This document shows, piece after piece, positions 34,833 to 45,700 of a DNA stretch of 64,000 nt; the first letter of the stretch is position 1, and the number at the start of each line of letters is the position of its first letter. The notes beneath the pieces were generated by a model that was not told where the DNA came from, did not search any database, and saw only the letters and a list, made by a program, of their open reading frames with translations. The DNA lies in the NCBI GenBank assembly GCA_020354125.1, contig CP070643.1, forward strand, positions 1,692,317 to 1,756,316, read 5' to 3'. Position numbers and translations under genes: made by a program. The stretch comes from Betaproteobacteria bacterium. GTDB lineage: Bacteria > Pseudomonadota > Gammaproteobacteria > Burkholderiales > Eutrophovitaceae.

Positions 34833-36269
34833 ATGAGTGCAGTCATCCAGAATCTCGTCAATCAACCCTACAAGCACGGTTTCCATACCGACATCGAGGC
34901 GGACGTCGTTCCCAAGGGGTTGAGCGAAGACGTTGTTCGTGTCATTTCCGCCAAGAAAAACGAGCCGGAATGGTTGCTCGAATTTCGTTTAAAGGCGTTT
35001 CGTCACTGGCAGACGATGACCGAACCGAAATGGCCCAATGTCAAGTATCCGAAGATTGACTTTCAGGATATCTCCTACTATTCGGCACCCAAGCCGAAAG
35101 CGACCAAGAAGTCGATGGACGAGGTCGATCCGGAACTGTTGCGAACCTTCGAGAAGCTCGGAGTGCCGATGCACGAGCGTGCCGCGCTTGCCGGTGTTGC
35201 CGTCGATGTGGTGTTTGACAGTGTATCGGTGACTACGACCTACAAGGAAAAACTCGCTGAAGTCGGCATTATTTTCTGTTCGTTTTCCGAGGCGGTGCGG
35301 GACCACCCTGAGCTGGTGAAAAAGTATCTCGGCAGCGTCGTCCCGCATACCGATAATTTCTATGCGGCACTCAACTCCGCGGTGTTTTCCGACGGCTCGT
35401 TCTGCTACATCCCCAAGGGCGTCAAGTGCCCGATGGACTTGTCGACCTACTTTCGCATCAACACCGAGGAGACGGGCCAGTTCGAACGGACCCTGATTGT
35501 CGCTGAGGAAGGCGCGCAGGTGTCTTACCTCGAAGGCTGCACCGCGCCGCAATTCGATACCAATCAGTTGCATGCTGCAGTGGTGGAATTGATTGCACTT
35601 GACAACGCCGAGATCAAGTACTCGACGGTACAAAACTGGTATGCCGGTGACGAGGAAGGCAAAGGCGGGATCTACAATTTCGTCACCAAGCGTGGCTTGT
35701 GCAAAGGTGTCAATTCGAAAATTTCCTGGACCCAGGTAGAAACCGGTTCGGCGATTACCTGGAAATATCCCTCGTGCGTATTGCTTGGTGATAATTCTGT
35801 TGGCGAGTTCTATTCCGTGGCATTGACCAACCATCACCAGCAAGCCGATACCGGCACCAAGATGGTTCACGTTGGTAAGAACACGCGCAGCCGCATCATC
35901 AGTAAGGGCATTTCCGCCGGCCTGTCGAATAACAGCTACCGCGGCCTGGTGAAGATTGGTGCGCGAGCCGACGGCGCGCGAAACTATTCGCAGTGCGATT
36001 CAATGCTGATCGGCGATCGCTGTGGCGCGCACACATTTCCGTATTTGCAGGTCGCCAACAAGAGTGCGACGGTCGAGCACGAAGCGAGCACGTCCAAGAT
36101 TGGTGAAGAGCAGCTTTTCTATTTTTCAAGCCGTGGCATCGAAACTGAAGAAGCAGTATCGATGATCATCAATGGTTTTGTGCGCGACGTTTTTATTCAT
36201 TTGCCGATGGAGTTTGCCGTTGAAGCGACCAAACTTCTTGGTCTCAAGCTGGAAGGAAGTGTTGGATGA
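34833..36269 (+). CDS. sufB: Fe-S cluster assembly protein SufB
   Basis: The 478-residue product matches SufB throughout ([57 protein letters not shown]). SufB with SufC and SufD forms the SufBC2D scaffold on which clusters are built. The length is normal. It overlaps sufC by 4 bases. Confidence 0.95.
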   Translation: MSAVIQNLVNQPYKHGFHTDIEADVVPKGLSEDVVRVISAKKNEPEWLLEFRLKAFRHWQTMTEPKWPNVKYPKIDFQDISYYSAPKPKATKKSMDEVDPELLRTFEKLGVPMHERAALAGVAVDVVFDSVSVTTTYKEKLAEVGIIFCSFSEAVRDHPELVKKYLGSVVPHTDNFYAALNSAVFSDGSFCYIPKGVKCPMDLSTYFRINTEETGQFERTLIVAEEGAQVSYLEGCTAPQFDTNQLHAAVVELIALDNAEIKYSTVQNWYAGDEEGKGGIYNFVTKRGLCKGVNSKISWTQVETGSAITWKYPSCVLLGDNSVGEFYSVALTNHHQQADTGTKMVHVGKNTRSRIISKGISAGLSNNSYRGLVKIGARADGARNYSQCDSMLIGDRCGAHTFPYLQVANKSATVEHEASTSKIGEEQLFYFSSRGIETEEAVSMIINGFVRDVFIHLPMEFAVEATKLLGLKLEGSVG

Positions 36270-37051
36270 TCAAGGATAATGCCCCTGAACTGCTGGATGT
36301 GCAGGGCCTGACTGCGACTGTTGACAGCCGAGAAATTCTTCGCGGAATCGACCTCAATGTGCGTGCCGGCGAAGTGCACGCCATCATGGGTCCGAACGGA
36401 TCGGGTAAGAGCACTTTTGCCAAGGTGCTGGCCGGCCATCCTGCCTACCAGGTGACTGGCGGCATGGTGCGCTTTGACGGCGCTGATCTGCTCGAGCTAT
36501 CGCCCGAAGATCGTGCGCGCGGCGGCGTGTTCCTCGGCTTTCAGTATCCGGTGGAAGTGCCTGGGGTGACCAACGGCGGTTTCCTGCGCCTGGCGTACAA
36601 CACGGTGCAAGCGGCACGCGGCAAGGAAGAGCTCGACCCACTCGAGTTCGACGATTTCATCCGCGAGAAAATGCAACTTCTCGAAATGGATCCCGACTTT
36701 CTCGAGCGTAGCCTGAATGCCGGTTTTTCCGGCGGCGAGAAGAAGCGTAACGAGATTTTGCAAATGGCTTTGCTCGAGCCGCGTTTGTCGATTCTCGATG
36801 AAACGGACTCGGGGCTCGACATCGATGCGCTGCGCATTGTGGCCAACGGGGTGAACCAGCTGCATACGTCAGACGACGCGATTGTGCTGGTCACGCATTA
36901 CCAGCGCTTGCTCAACTATATCGAACCTGATTACGTGCACGTGATGGAGAACGGTCGCATTATCAAGACTGGCGACAAACGTCTCGCCCTGGAGCTGGAA
37001 GACCGTGGATACGACTGGGTGGCACAGGAATATCGTGAGAGAGCTGCATGA
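36266..37051 (+). CDS. sufC: Fe-S assembly ATPase SufC
   Basis: The 261-residue ABC ATPase has Walker A ([16 protein letters not shown]), signature ([13 protein letters not shown]) and Walker B ([14 protein letters not shown]). It powers conformational changes in SufBC2D and is soluble, not a transporter. It overlaps both neighbours by 4 bases (ATGA). The C-terminus carries the usual [17 protein letters not shown] stretch. Confidence 0.95.
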   Translation: MIKDNAPELLDVQGLTATVDSREILRGIDLNVRAGEVHAIMGPNGSGKSTFAKVLAGHPAYQVTGGMVRFDGADLLELSPEDRARGGVFLGFQYPVEVPGVTNGGFLRLAYNTVQAARGKEELDPLEFDDFIREKMQLLEMDPDFLERSLNAGFSGGEKKRNEILQMALLEPRLSILDETDSGLDIDALRIVANGVNQLHTSDDAIVLVTHYQRLLNYIEPDYVHVMENGRIIKTGDKRLALELEDRGYDWVAQEYRERAA

Positions 37052-38430
37052 GCACAATTGAAACAAGTGCGATTGAAACAAGTGCGATTGAATCAAGTGC
37101 GATTGAATCAAGCACGATTGAGTCGGATTTCCTCGGCAGTCTGCTCACGCCCGCGGCGGATGCCGGGGAGCATCATGACGCCTGGCTGAAGGCGCGCCGC
37201 GCCAGTGCTCTGGAACGAGCATCGGCATTGTCGGTGCCGACCACCCGCGACGAAGACTGGCGCTTCACCGATCTTTCCAGTTTGTATCGTCTGCAACTAA
37301 AGCCTGCGCAGGCGGTCGGGCAGGTTGACTCGGCGGTACTGAAAACGCTGATGTTTCCCGAAGCCACAACAAGGCTGGTTTTTGTCGATGGCCACTTCAA
37401 CACTGCTGCTACGAGCATTGTCAACGACGACAAAGTGCGTGTCGGCAGTCTTCGACAAGCGCTTCGTGATGACACATGGCGCAGCGCGCGTAGCGCGATC
37501 GAATCCCATCTGGCGACTATCGCCAGTGTCAGCGACGACGTGTTCACAGCGGCCAACACTGCGTTCTTGCAGGATGCCGCGATCGTCCATGTTGCAGGCG
37601 GGGCGCAGCTCGTCGATGCGCCGATACAGGTGATTAATGTCGCCACCGGTCATGAGATGAGGAGCAACCCACGGCTTCTGATTATCGCCGGAAAGGGATC
37701 GCACTGTACCGTTATTGAGGACTATGTCGCGGTGGGCGGTTCAGCCTACCTGACCAATTCGGTCTGTGAAATTGTCATCGCTCCTGACGCCGAGGTGCGT
37801 CATGTCAAGTTGCAGCGAGAGGCTGACACGGCGTTTCATATCGCCAACACCACGGTACTGATGCAGGCCGATTCGCGTTATCGCAATTGGTCGGTGGGCG
37901 TCGGTGGAAGAATTTCCCGCCACAATCTGAATGTGGTTCAAAACGGCACCGGAATCGACTGCGAGATGCACGGGCTGGCAATGATTTCTGGACGCCAGCT
38001 GGCCGACACGCACTCATCCGTCGATCACGCGTTTGCGCATGGTGGCAGCCGCCAGGTTCACAAGACCATCGCTGGCGGATCGGCGCATGCGGTGTTCAAT
38101 GGCAAGATCCTGGTTCGCGAAGGCGCGCAGCAGACCAATTCATCGCAGCAAAGCCGTAATCTTTTGTTGAGCCCGCGAGCAACCGTCGATACCAAGCCGC
38201 AACTGGAGATTTTTGCCGACGACGTGAAGTGTGCGCACGGCGCAACAGTTGGGCAGATGGACGCCGACGAAGTCTTTTACCTGAAGAGTCGTGGCTTGTC
38301 CGAGGCGGCGGCACGCAATCTTTTGACCTATGCTTTCGCCAAAGAGGTGGTGGAGCATATCCCGGTGGCGTCAGTGGTCTCAGTCCTCGAAAGCCATATT
38401 CTCGAGCAAACGCGCAACAAGGAGGCATGA
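37048..38430 (+). CDS. sufD: Fe-S cluster assembly protein SufD
   Basis: The 460-residue product has the SufD beta-helix core ([35 protein letters not shown]). The N-terminus is unusual: a tandem repeat of five residues, [18 protein letters not shown], precedes the conserved start of the domain. The ATG overlaps the sufC stop, so the repeat is translated if this start is used; no later Met lies before the conserved region. SufD supports iron entry in the SufBC2D scaffold. Its stop overlaps sufS. Confidence 0.93.
   Translation: MSTIETSAIETSAIESSAIESSTIESDFLGSLLTPAADAGEHHDAWLKARRASALERASALSVPTTRDEDWRFTDLSSLYRLQLKPAQAVGQVDSAVLKTLMFPEATTRLVFVDGHFNTAATSIVNDDKVRVGSLRQALRDDTWRSARSAIESHLATIASVSDDVFTAANTAFLQDAAIVHVAGGAQLVDAPIQVINVATGHEMRSNPRLLIIAGKGSHCTVIEDYVAVGGSAYLTNSVCEIVIAPDAEVRHVKLQREADTAFHIANTTVLMQADSRYRNWSVGVGGRISRHNLNVVQNGTGIDCEMHGLAMISGRQLADTHSSVDHAFAHGGSRQVHKTIAGGSAHAVFNGKILVREGAQQTNSSQQSRNLLLSPRATVDTKPQLEIFADDVKCAHGATVGQMDADEVFYLKSRGLSEAAARNLLTYAFAKEVVEHIPVASVVSVLESHILEQTRNKEA
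37057..37125 (+). repeat. 15-bp tandem repeat in the sufD coding start
   Basis: Units ATTGAAACAAGTGCG (37057, 37072), ATTGAATCAAGTGCG (37087), ATTGAATCAAGCACG (37102) and a partial ATTGAGTCG follow head to tail. The unit is a multiple of three, so copy changes keep the frame. Confidence 0.9.
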
Positions 38431-39689
38431 TGAGCGCGATCCCGGCAGTGAAAATCAGAAGCGCGGCGCGGGCAATTGACGTCGCGCGCGTTCGGGCCGA
38501 TTTCCCGATACTCGAAACCAAAGTGAACGGCAAGCCGCTGGCGTATCTTGACAGCGCAGCGAGCGCGCAAATGCCGCAGCAGGTGATTGACCGGCTGACT
38601 CGGTACCATACCTCGGAGCATGCGAATATTCATCGCGGCGTGCATTACCTCTCTGAGAAGGCGACTGATGCCTACGAGGCGGCGCGGGCGAAAATAAGGA
38701 AGTTCATCAATGCCACCGAAGACCGCGAGGTGATCTTTACCCGCGGAACCACCAATGCCATCAATACCGTGGCACATGGCTTCGGCCGCGCTTTCGTGGG
38801 CAAGGGTGACGAGATTCTGGTTTCGCACATGGAACACCACTCCAATATCGTGCCGTGGCAGATGTTGTGCGAAGAAAAAGGCGCCACTCTGAAGGTGATT
38901 CCAATCGACGATTTGGGTCAGCTAGTGATGGATGAGTATCGCGAGTTGCTGGGGCCGCGCACCAAGTTGGTTGCCGTGGCTCACGTCTCGAACGCGCTCG
39001 GCACCATAAACCCGATCAAGGAAGTTATCGCGTTGGCGCATGCGCAGGGAATACCGGTACTGGTTGATGGTGCGCAAGGTGTTCCACACATGAAAGTCGA
39101 CATGCAGGATCTTGATTGTGACTTTTATGCCTTCTCCGGTCACAAAATGTGCGGACCGACCGGCATTGGCATCTTGTACGGCAAGGCATCTTGGCTGGAG
39201 AAGATGCAACCATACGAAGGTGGTGGCGACATGATCATGTCGGTCAGCTTCGAGAAAACGACCTACAACACCATTCCCTACAAGTTCGAAGCGGGCACAC
39301 CGCCAATCGCCGCCGCGATTGGCCTTGGAGCTGCGGTCGACTATCTCGAATCGATTGGCATGGACGCCATATCGGCGCACGAGCACAACCTCATCGCATA
39401 CGGAACCGAGGCGCTGTCGGCCATCGATGGCGTGCGCATTTACGGCACGGCGCCGCACAAGGCGGCGGTACTGTCATTCAATATCGAAGGTGTTCACGCA
39501 CACGACGTGGGCACGATCCTCAATGATGAAGGCGTCGCGGTGCGTACCGGCCACCATTGCGCGCAGCCGGTGATGCAGCGCTTCGGCGTGCCGGCGACCG
39601 CGCGCGCTTCTTTCTACTTGTACAACACTGTCGAGGAAATCGATCAATTGGTTGCAGCCGTCCGCCGCGTGCAGGAAATCTTTGGTTGA
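38430..39689 (+). CDS. sufS: cysteine desulfurase SufS
   Basis: The 419-residue group II desulfurase has [18 protein letters not shown], the PLP lysine in [19 protein letters not shown] and the active-site Cys in [16 protein letters not shown]. It passes sulfur to SufU (or SufE) for the SufBCD scaffold. Two ATGs overlap the sufD stop (38427, 38430); the AGGAGG at about 38419 is better spaced for the second. Confidence 0.94.
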   Translation: MSAIPAVKIRSAARAIDVARVRADFPILETKVNGKPLAYLDSAASAQMPQQVIDRLTRYHTSEHANIHRGVHYLSEKATDAYEAARAKIRKFINATEDREVIFTRGTTNAINTVAHGFGRAFVGKGDEILVSHMEHHSNIVPWQMLCEEKGATLKVIPIDDLGQLVMDEYRELLGPRTKLVAVAHVSNALGTINPIKEVIALAHAQGIPVLVDGAQGVPHMKVDMQDLDCDFYAFSGHKMCGPTGIGILYGKASWLEKMQPYEGGGDMIMSVSFEKTTYNTIPYKFEAGTPPIAAAIGLGAAVDYLESIGMDAISAHEHNLIAYGTEALSAIDGVRIYGTAPHKAAVLSFNIEGVHAHDVGTILNDEGVAVRTGHHCAQPVMQRFGVPATARASFYLYNTVEEIDQLVAAVRRVQEIFG

Positions 39690-39712
39690 TGGCGCTGGCA
39701 GGGCGATAGAGA

Positions 39713-40204
39713 ATGAAGTCGAAGCAGCTTTATCAGGAAGTGATCCTCGACCACAACAAGAAGCCGCGTAACTGGGGTCATCTGGATGCTCCCAGTCACA
39801 AGGCAGAAGGCCTCAATCCGCTATGTGGTGACCATATCTGGGTGAGTTTGAACGTCGCCGATGATCGCGTGGCGGAGATCGCGTTTGAGGGGCAGAGTTG
39901 CGCTATCTGCAAGGCCTCGGCTTCGATGATGACAACCAAGGTCAAAGGCAAACGTGTCGACGAAGCGGAGCAACTGGTCGATGAGTTCCGCGGGATGACG
40001 ACTGGATCGCTCGATGCCTCGCAGCAGAATCATCTTGGACATCTGACCGTGTTTGAAGGTGTCAAGGATTTACCGTCTCGGGTCAAATGTGCCGTGCTTC
40101 CCTGGCACACCTTGCACGCGGCGCTCCACGCCGAGGCCAGTACCTCGACCGAAGGCGAAGAGGATCCGGTACCCGGTTCCGGGATCGCCGCATCAGGGAG
40201 TTGA
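39713..40204 (+). CDS. sufU: SufU-type sulfur-transfer/scaffold protein
   Basis: The 163-residue product has the three conserved Cys residues, in NPLCGDHIWVSL, GQSCAICKASASMM and SRVKCAVLPWHTL. The Cys-x-Asp region and the insertion relative to IscU fit SufU, a zinc-dependent sulfur acceptor for SufS. The C-terminus has an extra acidic low-complexity tail. It follows sufS after 23 bases. Confidence 0.9.
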   Translation: MKSKQLYQEVILDHNKKPRNWGHLDAPSHKAEGLNPLCGDHIWVSLNVADDRVAEIAFEGQSCAICKASASMMTTKVKGKRVDEAEQLVDEFRGMTTGSLDASQQNHLGHLTVFEGVKDLPSRVKCAVLPWHTLHAALHAEASTSTEGEEDPVPGSGIAASGS

Positions 40205-40231
40205 GGCTGTCGGAGCGGATCGAGTAGAGCA

Positions 40232-40801
40232 ATGCCAAAAATAGCCGATTTGGAAGTCACGCCGAATCCCAACGCCCGCAAGTTCATTCTCAAGGAGCCA
40301 CTCACCTATGGCGTTGCGAAGTCATTCGAGAATGCCGCCGAGGCGGCTGGCGATGAGCTGGCCTCAAAGCTGTTTGCCATCGATCATGTAGTCAGCGTTT
40401 TCTACGTTGATAACTGGATTACGGTAACTCAGGATGGCGAGGCCGACTGGCAGGAGTTGATGCGCGAGGTGGCCGGCCCTATCCGGGAGGCGCCAGCGGC
40501 AGAAAGCCAGTCAGAAGAGTTTGCTCAGGCTGCCGAGTGGCTGTCGCGTGATGATTCGCACCTGTCGGAAACTGATCGTGCCAAGCTGATTCAGATCAAC
40601 GAACTTCTTGACGAACGTGTGCGCCCGTTTCTACAAAGTGACGGGGGTGACCTGTACGTTGTCGGCCTCGATGACAACGTCCTGCAAGTCCATTATCAAG
40701 GCGCATGTGGCAGTTGTCCCAGCTCGCTGTCGGGCACGCTTGCCGGCATCACTGGTTTGGTGCGCCAGATCGACCCGGACCTGGATGTCGTCGCAGTCTG
40801 A
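40232..40801 (+). CDS. Nfu-type Fe-S carrier protein
   Basis: The 189-residue product has an N-terminal Nfu_N domain (residues 4-90; TPNPNARKFILKEPLT) and a C-terminal NifU domain with the cluster-binding CxxC in YQGACGSCPSSLSGTLAGIT. Such proteins deliver 4Fe-4S clusters to targets. The same two-domain layout is common in mitochondria and many proteobacteria. It is encoded 27 bases after sufU and so probably belongs to the operon. Confidence 0.88.
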   Translation: MPKIADLEVTPNPNARKFILKEPLTYGVAKSFENAAEAAGDELASKLFAIDHVVSVFYVDNWITVTQDGEADWQELMREVAGPIREAPAAESQSEEFAQAAEWLSRDDSHLSETDRAKLIQINELLDERVRPFLQSDGGDLYVVGLDDNVLQVHYQGACGSCPSSLSGTLAGITGLVRQIDPDLDVVAV

Positions 40802-40879
40802 GCAGCGCGCACTATTGCGACTGGCGATGCAAACGTTTCGACAAGCGTATGCGCCTGAAGCAAATCACTAACCAAACCG

Positions 40880-41200
40880 ATGAGTGAATGGACCGAAGTC
40901 GCTGATGTCTCGGCTATCGCGCCGGGCGAATGGGAACAAATCGACCTCGACGGCACCCTGATCGCCGTTTTCAATGTCGGCGGCGAGTTTCTTGCGATCG
41001 AGGACATCTGCACGCACGATGGCGCGGTGCTGAGCGGTTGCCCTCTCGAGGGCGATGAGGTCATTTGCCCGCGTCATGGTGCGCGTTTTTCGGTCAGGAC
41101 CGGCGAGGCGCTCACGCCACCTGCCTGGGAACCGGTCGCGACCTTTCCGTGCAAGACCGAGAACGGAAAGGTATACGTGCGCGACGATCGTTGGGACTGA
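40880..41200 (+). CDS. Rieske-type 2Fe-2S ferredoxin
   Basis: The 106-residue product has both Rieske motifs, CTHDGAVLSG and CPRHGARFSV. Small soluble proteins of this kind serve as electron carriers for oxygenases or as accessory ferredoxins next to suf genes. It is the last gene of the iscR-suf operon and converges with the diguanylate cyclase gene 6 bases away. The electron partner cannot be told from the sequence. Confidence 0.9.
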   Translation: MSEWTEVADVSAIAPGEWEQIDLDGTLIAVFNVGGEFLAIEDICTHDGAVLSGCPLEGDEVICPRHGARFSVRTGEALTPPAWEPVATFPCKTENGKVYVRDDRWD

Positions 41201-41206
41201 GCGGCT

Positions 41207-42274
41207 TTAGCTTGGCCGGTTGTTCGGGCGCCGGCGGGAAGAAGTCGTGCGTCGGCGGGAAGCCGCGGCGGAAGTTCTGCGGGTCGGTACTTTTCGCTTT
41301 TCCTCGAACAGTTCTACGCCGCCGAAAGGTGGTTCGTGGACTTCGATCAAACCTTCCTTGACCAGCTTTTCGTAGATACAGACCCGATTGCGTCCGGCAC
41401 GTTTGGCGTAGTACAGCGCCTGGTCGGCCTGATCGAGCACGGTTGATGGCAGCGCCTGGTTGCTGACCCGAACCGCTCCGGTGCTGATGGTGACCCGCCC
41501 AACCTGTGGGAACCAGTGACCTTCAACTTTACCGCGAAACCGTTCGAGGACTTTCTCGCAGTTGGCGAGAGTGGTGTCAGTCAGCACCACGACAAACTCC
41601 TCACCGCCGTAGCGAACCAGCAAATCCGACGAACGGAAACTCTGTTTCATCAGGCCGCTGAACAGCAGCAGGACCTCATCGCCATAAAGATGTCCGAACT
41701 TGTCGTTGATTTTCTTGAAGCGATCCAGATCCATCAGGGCAAGATGTGCGCTCACCGGGTCCGAGGTCCTGCGTCGCGGGCTGCCCAGCCGGGACATGAG
41801 TTCGAGTAGACGGCGGACCAGCATGCGCCGGTTGTACAATCCGGTCAGGGTGTCGCGTTCCGAGACCTGTACGATCGAGAGCACGCTGCCGTAGGCGTGC
41901 ACCAGTGCCGCAAACTCTTCCATATCGACACGTGAGCGTGGGGAAGGGCGGGCGACAACCATCATCGCGGCGGTATTGTTGACCAGCACGGGCACCAGCA
42001 CGGTCAGTTTCTTGGGCGACTTGATCGTGATCGCTTTTCGCTCCGACAGACAGCTATTGACGTCCGATTCATCGACCAGTTTTTCGATCTCGACATCCGA
42101 TTCGACCGGTGTGATACGGCGTCCCCGTGTTTCGAATAGGTAGATATCAAGACTGGCGTAATGCTTGCGCAATACGGCAAGAAAACGATCAGCAGTGCGG
42201 TCGGTCTCGGCACCCGCGAATATCGCAATTTCGGAAAGAAGGGTGGCGCTGCGTGAGCGCTTACGTGAGGCCAC
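41207..42274 (-). CDS. diguanylate cyclase with GAF-like sensor region
   Basis: The 355-residue product has an N-terminal region of about 150 residues with a GAF-like pattern, then a GGDEF domain with active site RYGGEEFVVVL and the inhibitory I-site RSSD five residues before it. It is thus predicted to make cyclic di-GMP and to be feedback-inhibited. The C-terminus (after about 310) is an Arg/Ser-rich basic tail (RRTSAAASRRRTTSSRRR). No membrane helix is seen. Its partner effectors are not in the window. Confidence 0.87.
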   Translation of the reverse strand: MASRKRSRSATLLSEIAIFAGAETDRTADRFLAVLRKHYASLDIYLFETRGRRITPVESDVEIEKLVDESDVNSCLSERKAITIKSPKKLTVLVPVLVNNTAAMMVVARPSPRSRVDMEEFAALVHAYGSVLSIVQVSERDTLTGLYNRRMLVRRLLELMSRLGSPRRRTSDPVSAHLALMDLDRFKKINDKFGHLYGDEVLLLFSGLMKQSFRSSDLLVRYGGEEFVVVLTDTTLANCEKVLERFRGKVEGHWFPQVGRVTISTGAVRVSNQALPSTVLDQADQALYYAKRAGRNRVCIYEKLVKEGLIEVHEPPFGGVELFEEKRKVPTRRTSAAASRRRTTSSRRRPNNRPS

Positions 42275-42764
42275 GTCTACGCCAGGAGATTAGCAGGCTG
42301 TTGAAAAACTAATGCGCGGCCTTGATCCGGGATTGCGCGGGTTTTGATCGAACCGGTGCTCGTCCGCCTTCGGCGGTCCGGCCCGGCAACGGAGTCGCCG
42401 GGCGCTACGAGCGCGCGCGGCAGTGCCGCACGAATTCCGCTCTCGCCCTCATGTACTACCTCTGTACACTCCGGTTCCTGCGCTCCGGACGCACCCGGCT
42501 GAAGGCCGCTCGCGACGTTTTTTAACAGCCTGTAAGAGAATGCATGCATGGTTATTGTTATCGCCGCCGATTTCCTTTCTGATTCCAGACCGGCTACCCG
42601 ATTGAAGTGCTGCAGGAAGCTACTTTGCCATGTTTGCCACCTTGATTCCAGTGTGCTGTCATACTCGCGTCGGGCCACGCTTTGATCGCAGCAGGCCAGC
42701 TATTTGGGCGATCGCGCGCAAAAGGCGCTGTACTAGTGGCTGCTGGAGAATGTCGCCCAGATCA
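42275..42764. other. intergenic region containing the repeat element
   Basis: Apart from the 239-bp element, the 230 bases between it and mfd hold nothing that I recognise. Open frames on the minus strand overlap the element but are not protein-like. Confidence 0.5.
42294..42532. repeat. 239-bp element with terminal inverted repeats
   Basis: The element opens CAGGCTGTTGAAAAA and closes TTTTTTAACAGCCTG, imperfect inverted ends. Inside, GCTCGT (42358) pairs with ACGAGC (42407), enclosing two hairpins, CCGCC-TTC-GGCGG and GCCCGGC-N9-GCCGGGC, a three-way-junction layout. No protein is encoded. The left 70 bases recur inverted at 11210-11280, in flhC. This looks like a non-autonomous mobile or REP-like element. 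Confidence 0.7.
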
Positions 42765-45700
42765 TTACACCAAGTGCGCCAGCAGCTCGCGTATTGTTGC
42801 GCCACGTGACTGCAAGTCCGATGTGCTGGTCTCTACGCGTAACCGCTCCGGACCGGCGAATCGCGTATCCGCGCGGGATTGCACCAGATCGATTATCTTG
42901 CCCGGGTCAACCGGCGCTTCGGGCATAAACTGAACTGTAATCGTCTCGGCGCTGGCGTCGATGCGAACGATGCCAAGTTGCTTCGCCGCAATGCGCAGCC
43001 GGTGGCTTTCGATCAATGCCTTGACAGGATCGGGCGTGGTGCCAAAGCGATCGACGATTTCTTCCTGCATGGCCTCCAGCTCTTGCTCTGTTTCGGTGTT
43101 GGCAAGCCGCTTGTAGATAACCAGGCGCTGGTGAACGTTGGCGCAGTATGACTCGGGCATCAGTGCCGGCATGTGTAAATTGATCTCAATGCCGGAAGGC
43201 GCCTGAATGTCGAGGTTCGGTTCCTTTCCCGTTTTGAGCGACTTCACTGCGCGATTGAGCATGTCGACGTAGAGCTGGAAGCCAACTTCCTGCATCTCGC
43301 CGCTTTGCGACTCGCCGAGCACCTCGCCAGCGCCACGGATTTCCAGGTCGTGCATCGCCAGAAAGAAGCCGGCGCCAAGTTCGTCCATCATTTGAATGGC
43401 TTCGAGGCGCTTCTTTGCCTGACCGCGCAATGCTTCTTCTTCGGGGGTCAGAAGGTAAGCGTATGCCTGATGGTGTGAACGTCCGACACGACCACGTAAC
43501 TGGTGCAACTGAGCGAGACCAAATCGGTCGGCGCGGTTAATGATCATGGTATTGGCAGTCGGGATGTCAATGCCGGTCTCGATGATGGTGGTGCACAACA
43601 GCATGTTGAAGCGCGCCTGGTAGAAGTCCCGCATGGCCAATTCGAGATCACGTTCGTGCATCTGTCCATGCGCGACACGGATGCGCGCTTCCGGCAGCAA
43701 AGCAGTCAGTTTGTCGTGCATGCGGGCGATCGAGCTGACTTCGTTATGCAGGAAGTAGATTTGTCCACCGCGCTTGAGTTCGCGCAGCACTGCTTCTCGT
43801 ATCAGCCCGTCACTGAACGGCGCGACAAAGGTTTTGATGGCAAGCCGTTTTTGCGGCGCCGTGGCAATCACCGAAAAATCGCGCAAGCCTTCCATCGCCA
43901 TTGCCAGGGTGCGAGGAATTGGTGTCGCAGTCAGTGTCAGCACATCGACCTCGGCACGCAGAGCCTTGAGTTTTTCTTTCTGGCGTACGCCAAATCGATG
44001 TTCCTCGTCGATGATCACCAGTCCGAGGTTCTTGAACTTGACGCCACGGCTGAGCAACTTGTGCGTGCCAATCACGATATCGATGCTGCCCTCGGCAAGG
44101 CCGGCCAGGGCGGCGGAGGTTTCCTTTCCGGTGCGAAACCGCGACAGTTCCGCGATCTTTACCGGATACTCGGCGAAGCGATCGGAGAACGTCTGGAAAT
44201 GCTGTTCTGCCAGCAGCGTTGTTGGCACCAGCACGGCAACCTGCCGATTGTCGGCGACGGCGACGAAAGCGGCACGTAACGCGACCTCGGTCTTGCCGAA
44301 ACCAACATCGCCGCAGATCAACCGGTCCATCGGTTTGGTCGATTTCAGATCGCTGATGGTGGCGTCGATAGCACCTGCCTGATCAGCGGTTTCCTCAAAC
44401 GGAAAGCCGTCGCTGAAGGCGGCATAGTCATGGCTGTCGAGCCCGAAAGCGTAGCCTTTGCGCGAAGCACGCAAAGCATAAAGGCTTAGCAGCTCGGCCG
44501 CGGTGTCTCTGATTTGTGCAGCTGCGCGCCTTTTGGCTTTGTCCCATTGACCACTGCCAAGTCTATGCAGTGGTGCCAGGTCCGGCGGCCCGCCGCTGTA
44601 GCGGCTGATGACTTCGAGTTGAGAGACGGGTACGTACAGCTTGTCTCCGCCATCGTATTCCAGGTTAAGGAACTCCGTCGGTCCGTCGCCCAGATCCATG
44701 GTCGTCAGACCGGTGTAACGGCCGACGCCGTGCTGGATATGCACCACCGGGTCACCCGGCTTGACCTCTGATAGATCCCTGAGCATGTGCTCCGTAGAGA
44801 CCCGGCGCTCACGAGAGGTGCGTGTTCTTGCCTGTGCCGGGAACAATTCATTCTCGGTGATCAGTGCGACTTCGTGTTCTCGATCAATGAAGCCGGTATG
44901 TACCTCCCCAACAGTAATGATCAGATCATCATCAGAATCCTCGAATGCGTCCCAGTCATCCACAGCCGGCGGATGCAAGCCATACTCGCGGAACAGATCG
45001 AGAAGGGTCTCGCGGCGACCGAGGCTATCGGCGATCACCAGAACCCGGCCGACGAAATCGCCGGCAAATGCCTTCAATGCAGTGAGTGGGTCATCGGCGC
45101 GGCGATTCACGGCGACGTTGGGCAGGGGATCGGCGAATTGACTCGCCTGATCGGTGCTTGCCAGTAGTTCCAGGCGCGGAAATGGTTTTACTGCACCGAA
45201 CAATTCATCCTCGCGCAGGAATAGGTGGCCGGGTGGCAGCAGCGGGCGATCAGGGTCACCACGCAGAAGCCGGTAGCGCGAATTAGTTTGTTCCCAGAAT
45301 TTCTGCACGGCGCCCGCTATGTCGTGCTGCAGACAAACCAGGCTTTGTTCGGGCAGGTAATCGATCAGCGTTGCTGTCTCGTCGAAGAACAGCGGCAGGT
45401 AATATTCAATGCCTGCTGGCAGGCCGCCTTGTGACACGTCCTTGTAGATACGACTCTTGGTGGGGTCGCCTTCGACACTTTCGCGAAACTTTGTACGAAA
45501 TATCTTGCGTGCTTCGCTGTCGGTGGGAAACTCGCGCGCCGGCAGCAGACGTATTTCTCCCACCCTGTAGATGCTGCGCTGGGTGTCCACATCGAAGGTG
45601 CGGATGCTGTCTATCTCATCGCCGAACAGGTCGATCCGGTAGGGGACGACGCTACCCATCGGAAACACATCAATGACCCCACCGCGGATACTGTATTCGC

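Noticed and set aside
42277..42678. 133-codon minus-strand frame over the repeat element
   Set aside because: It covers the inverted-repeat element and has no protein-like character.
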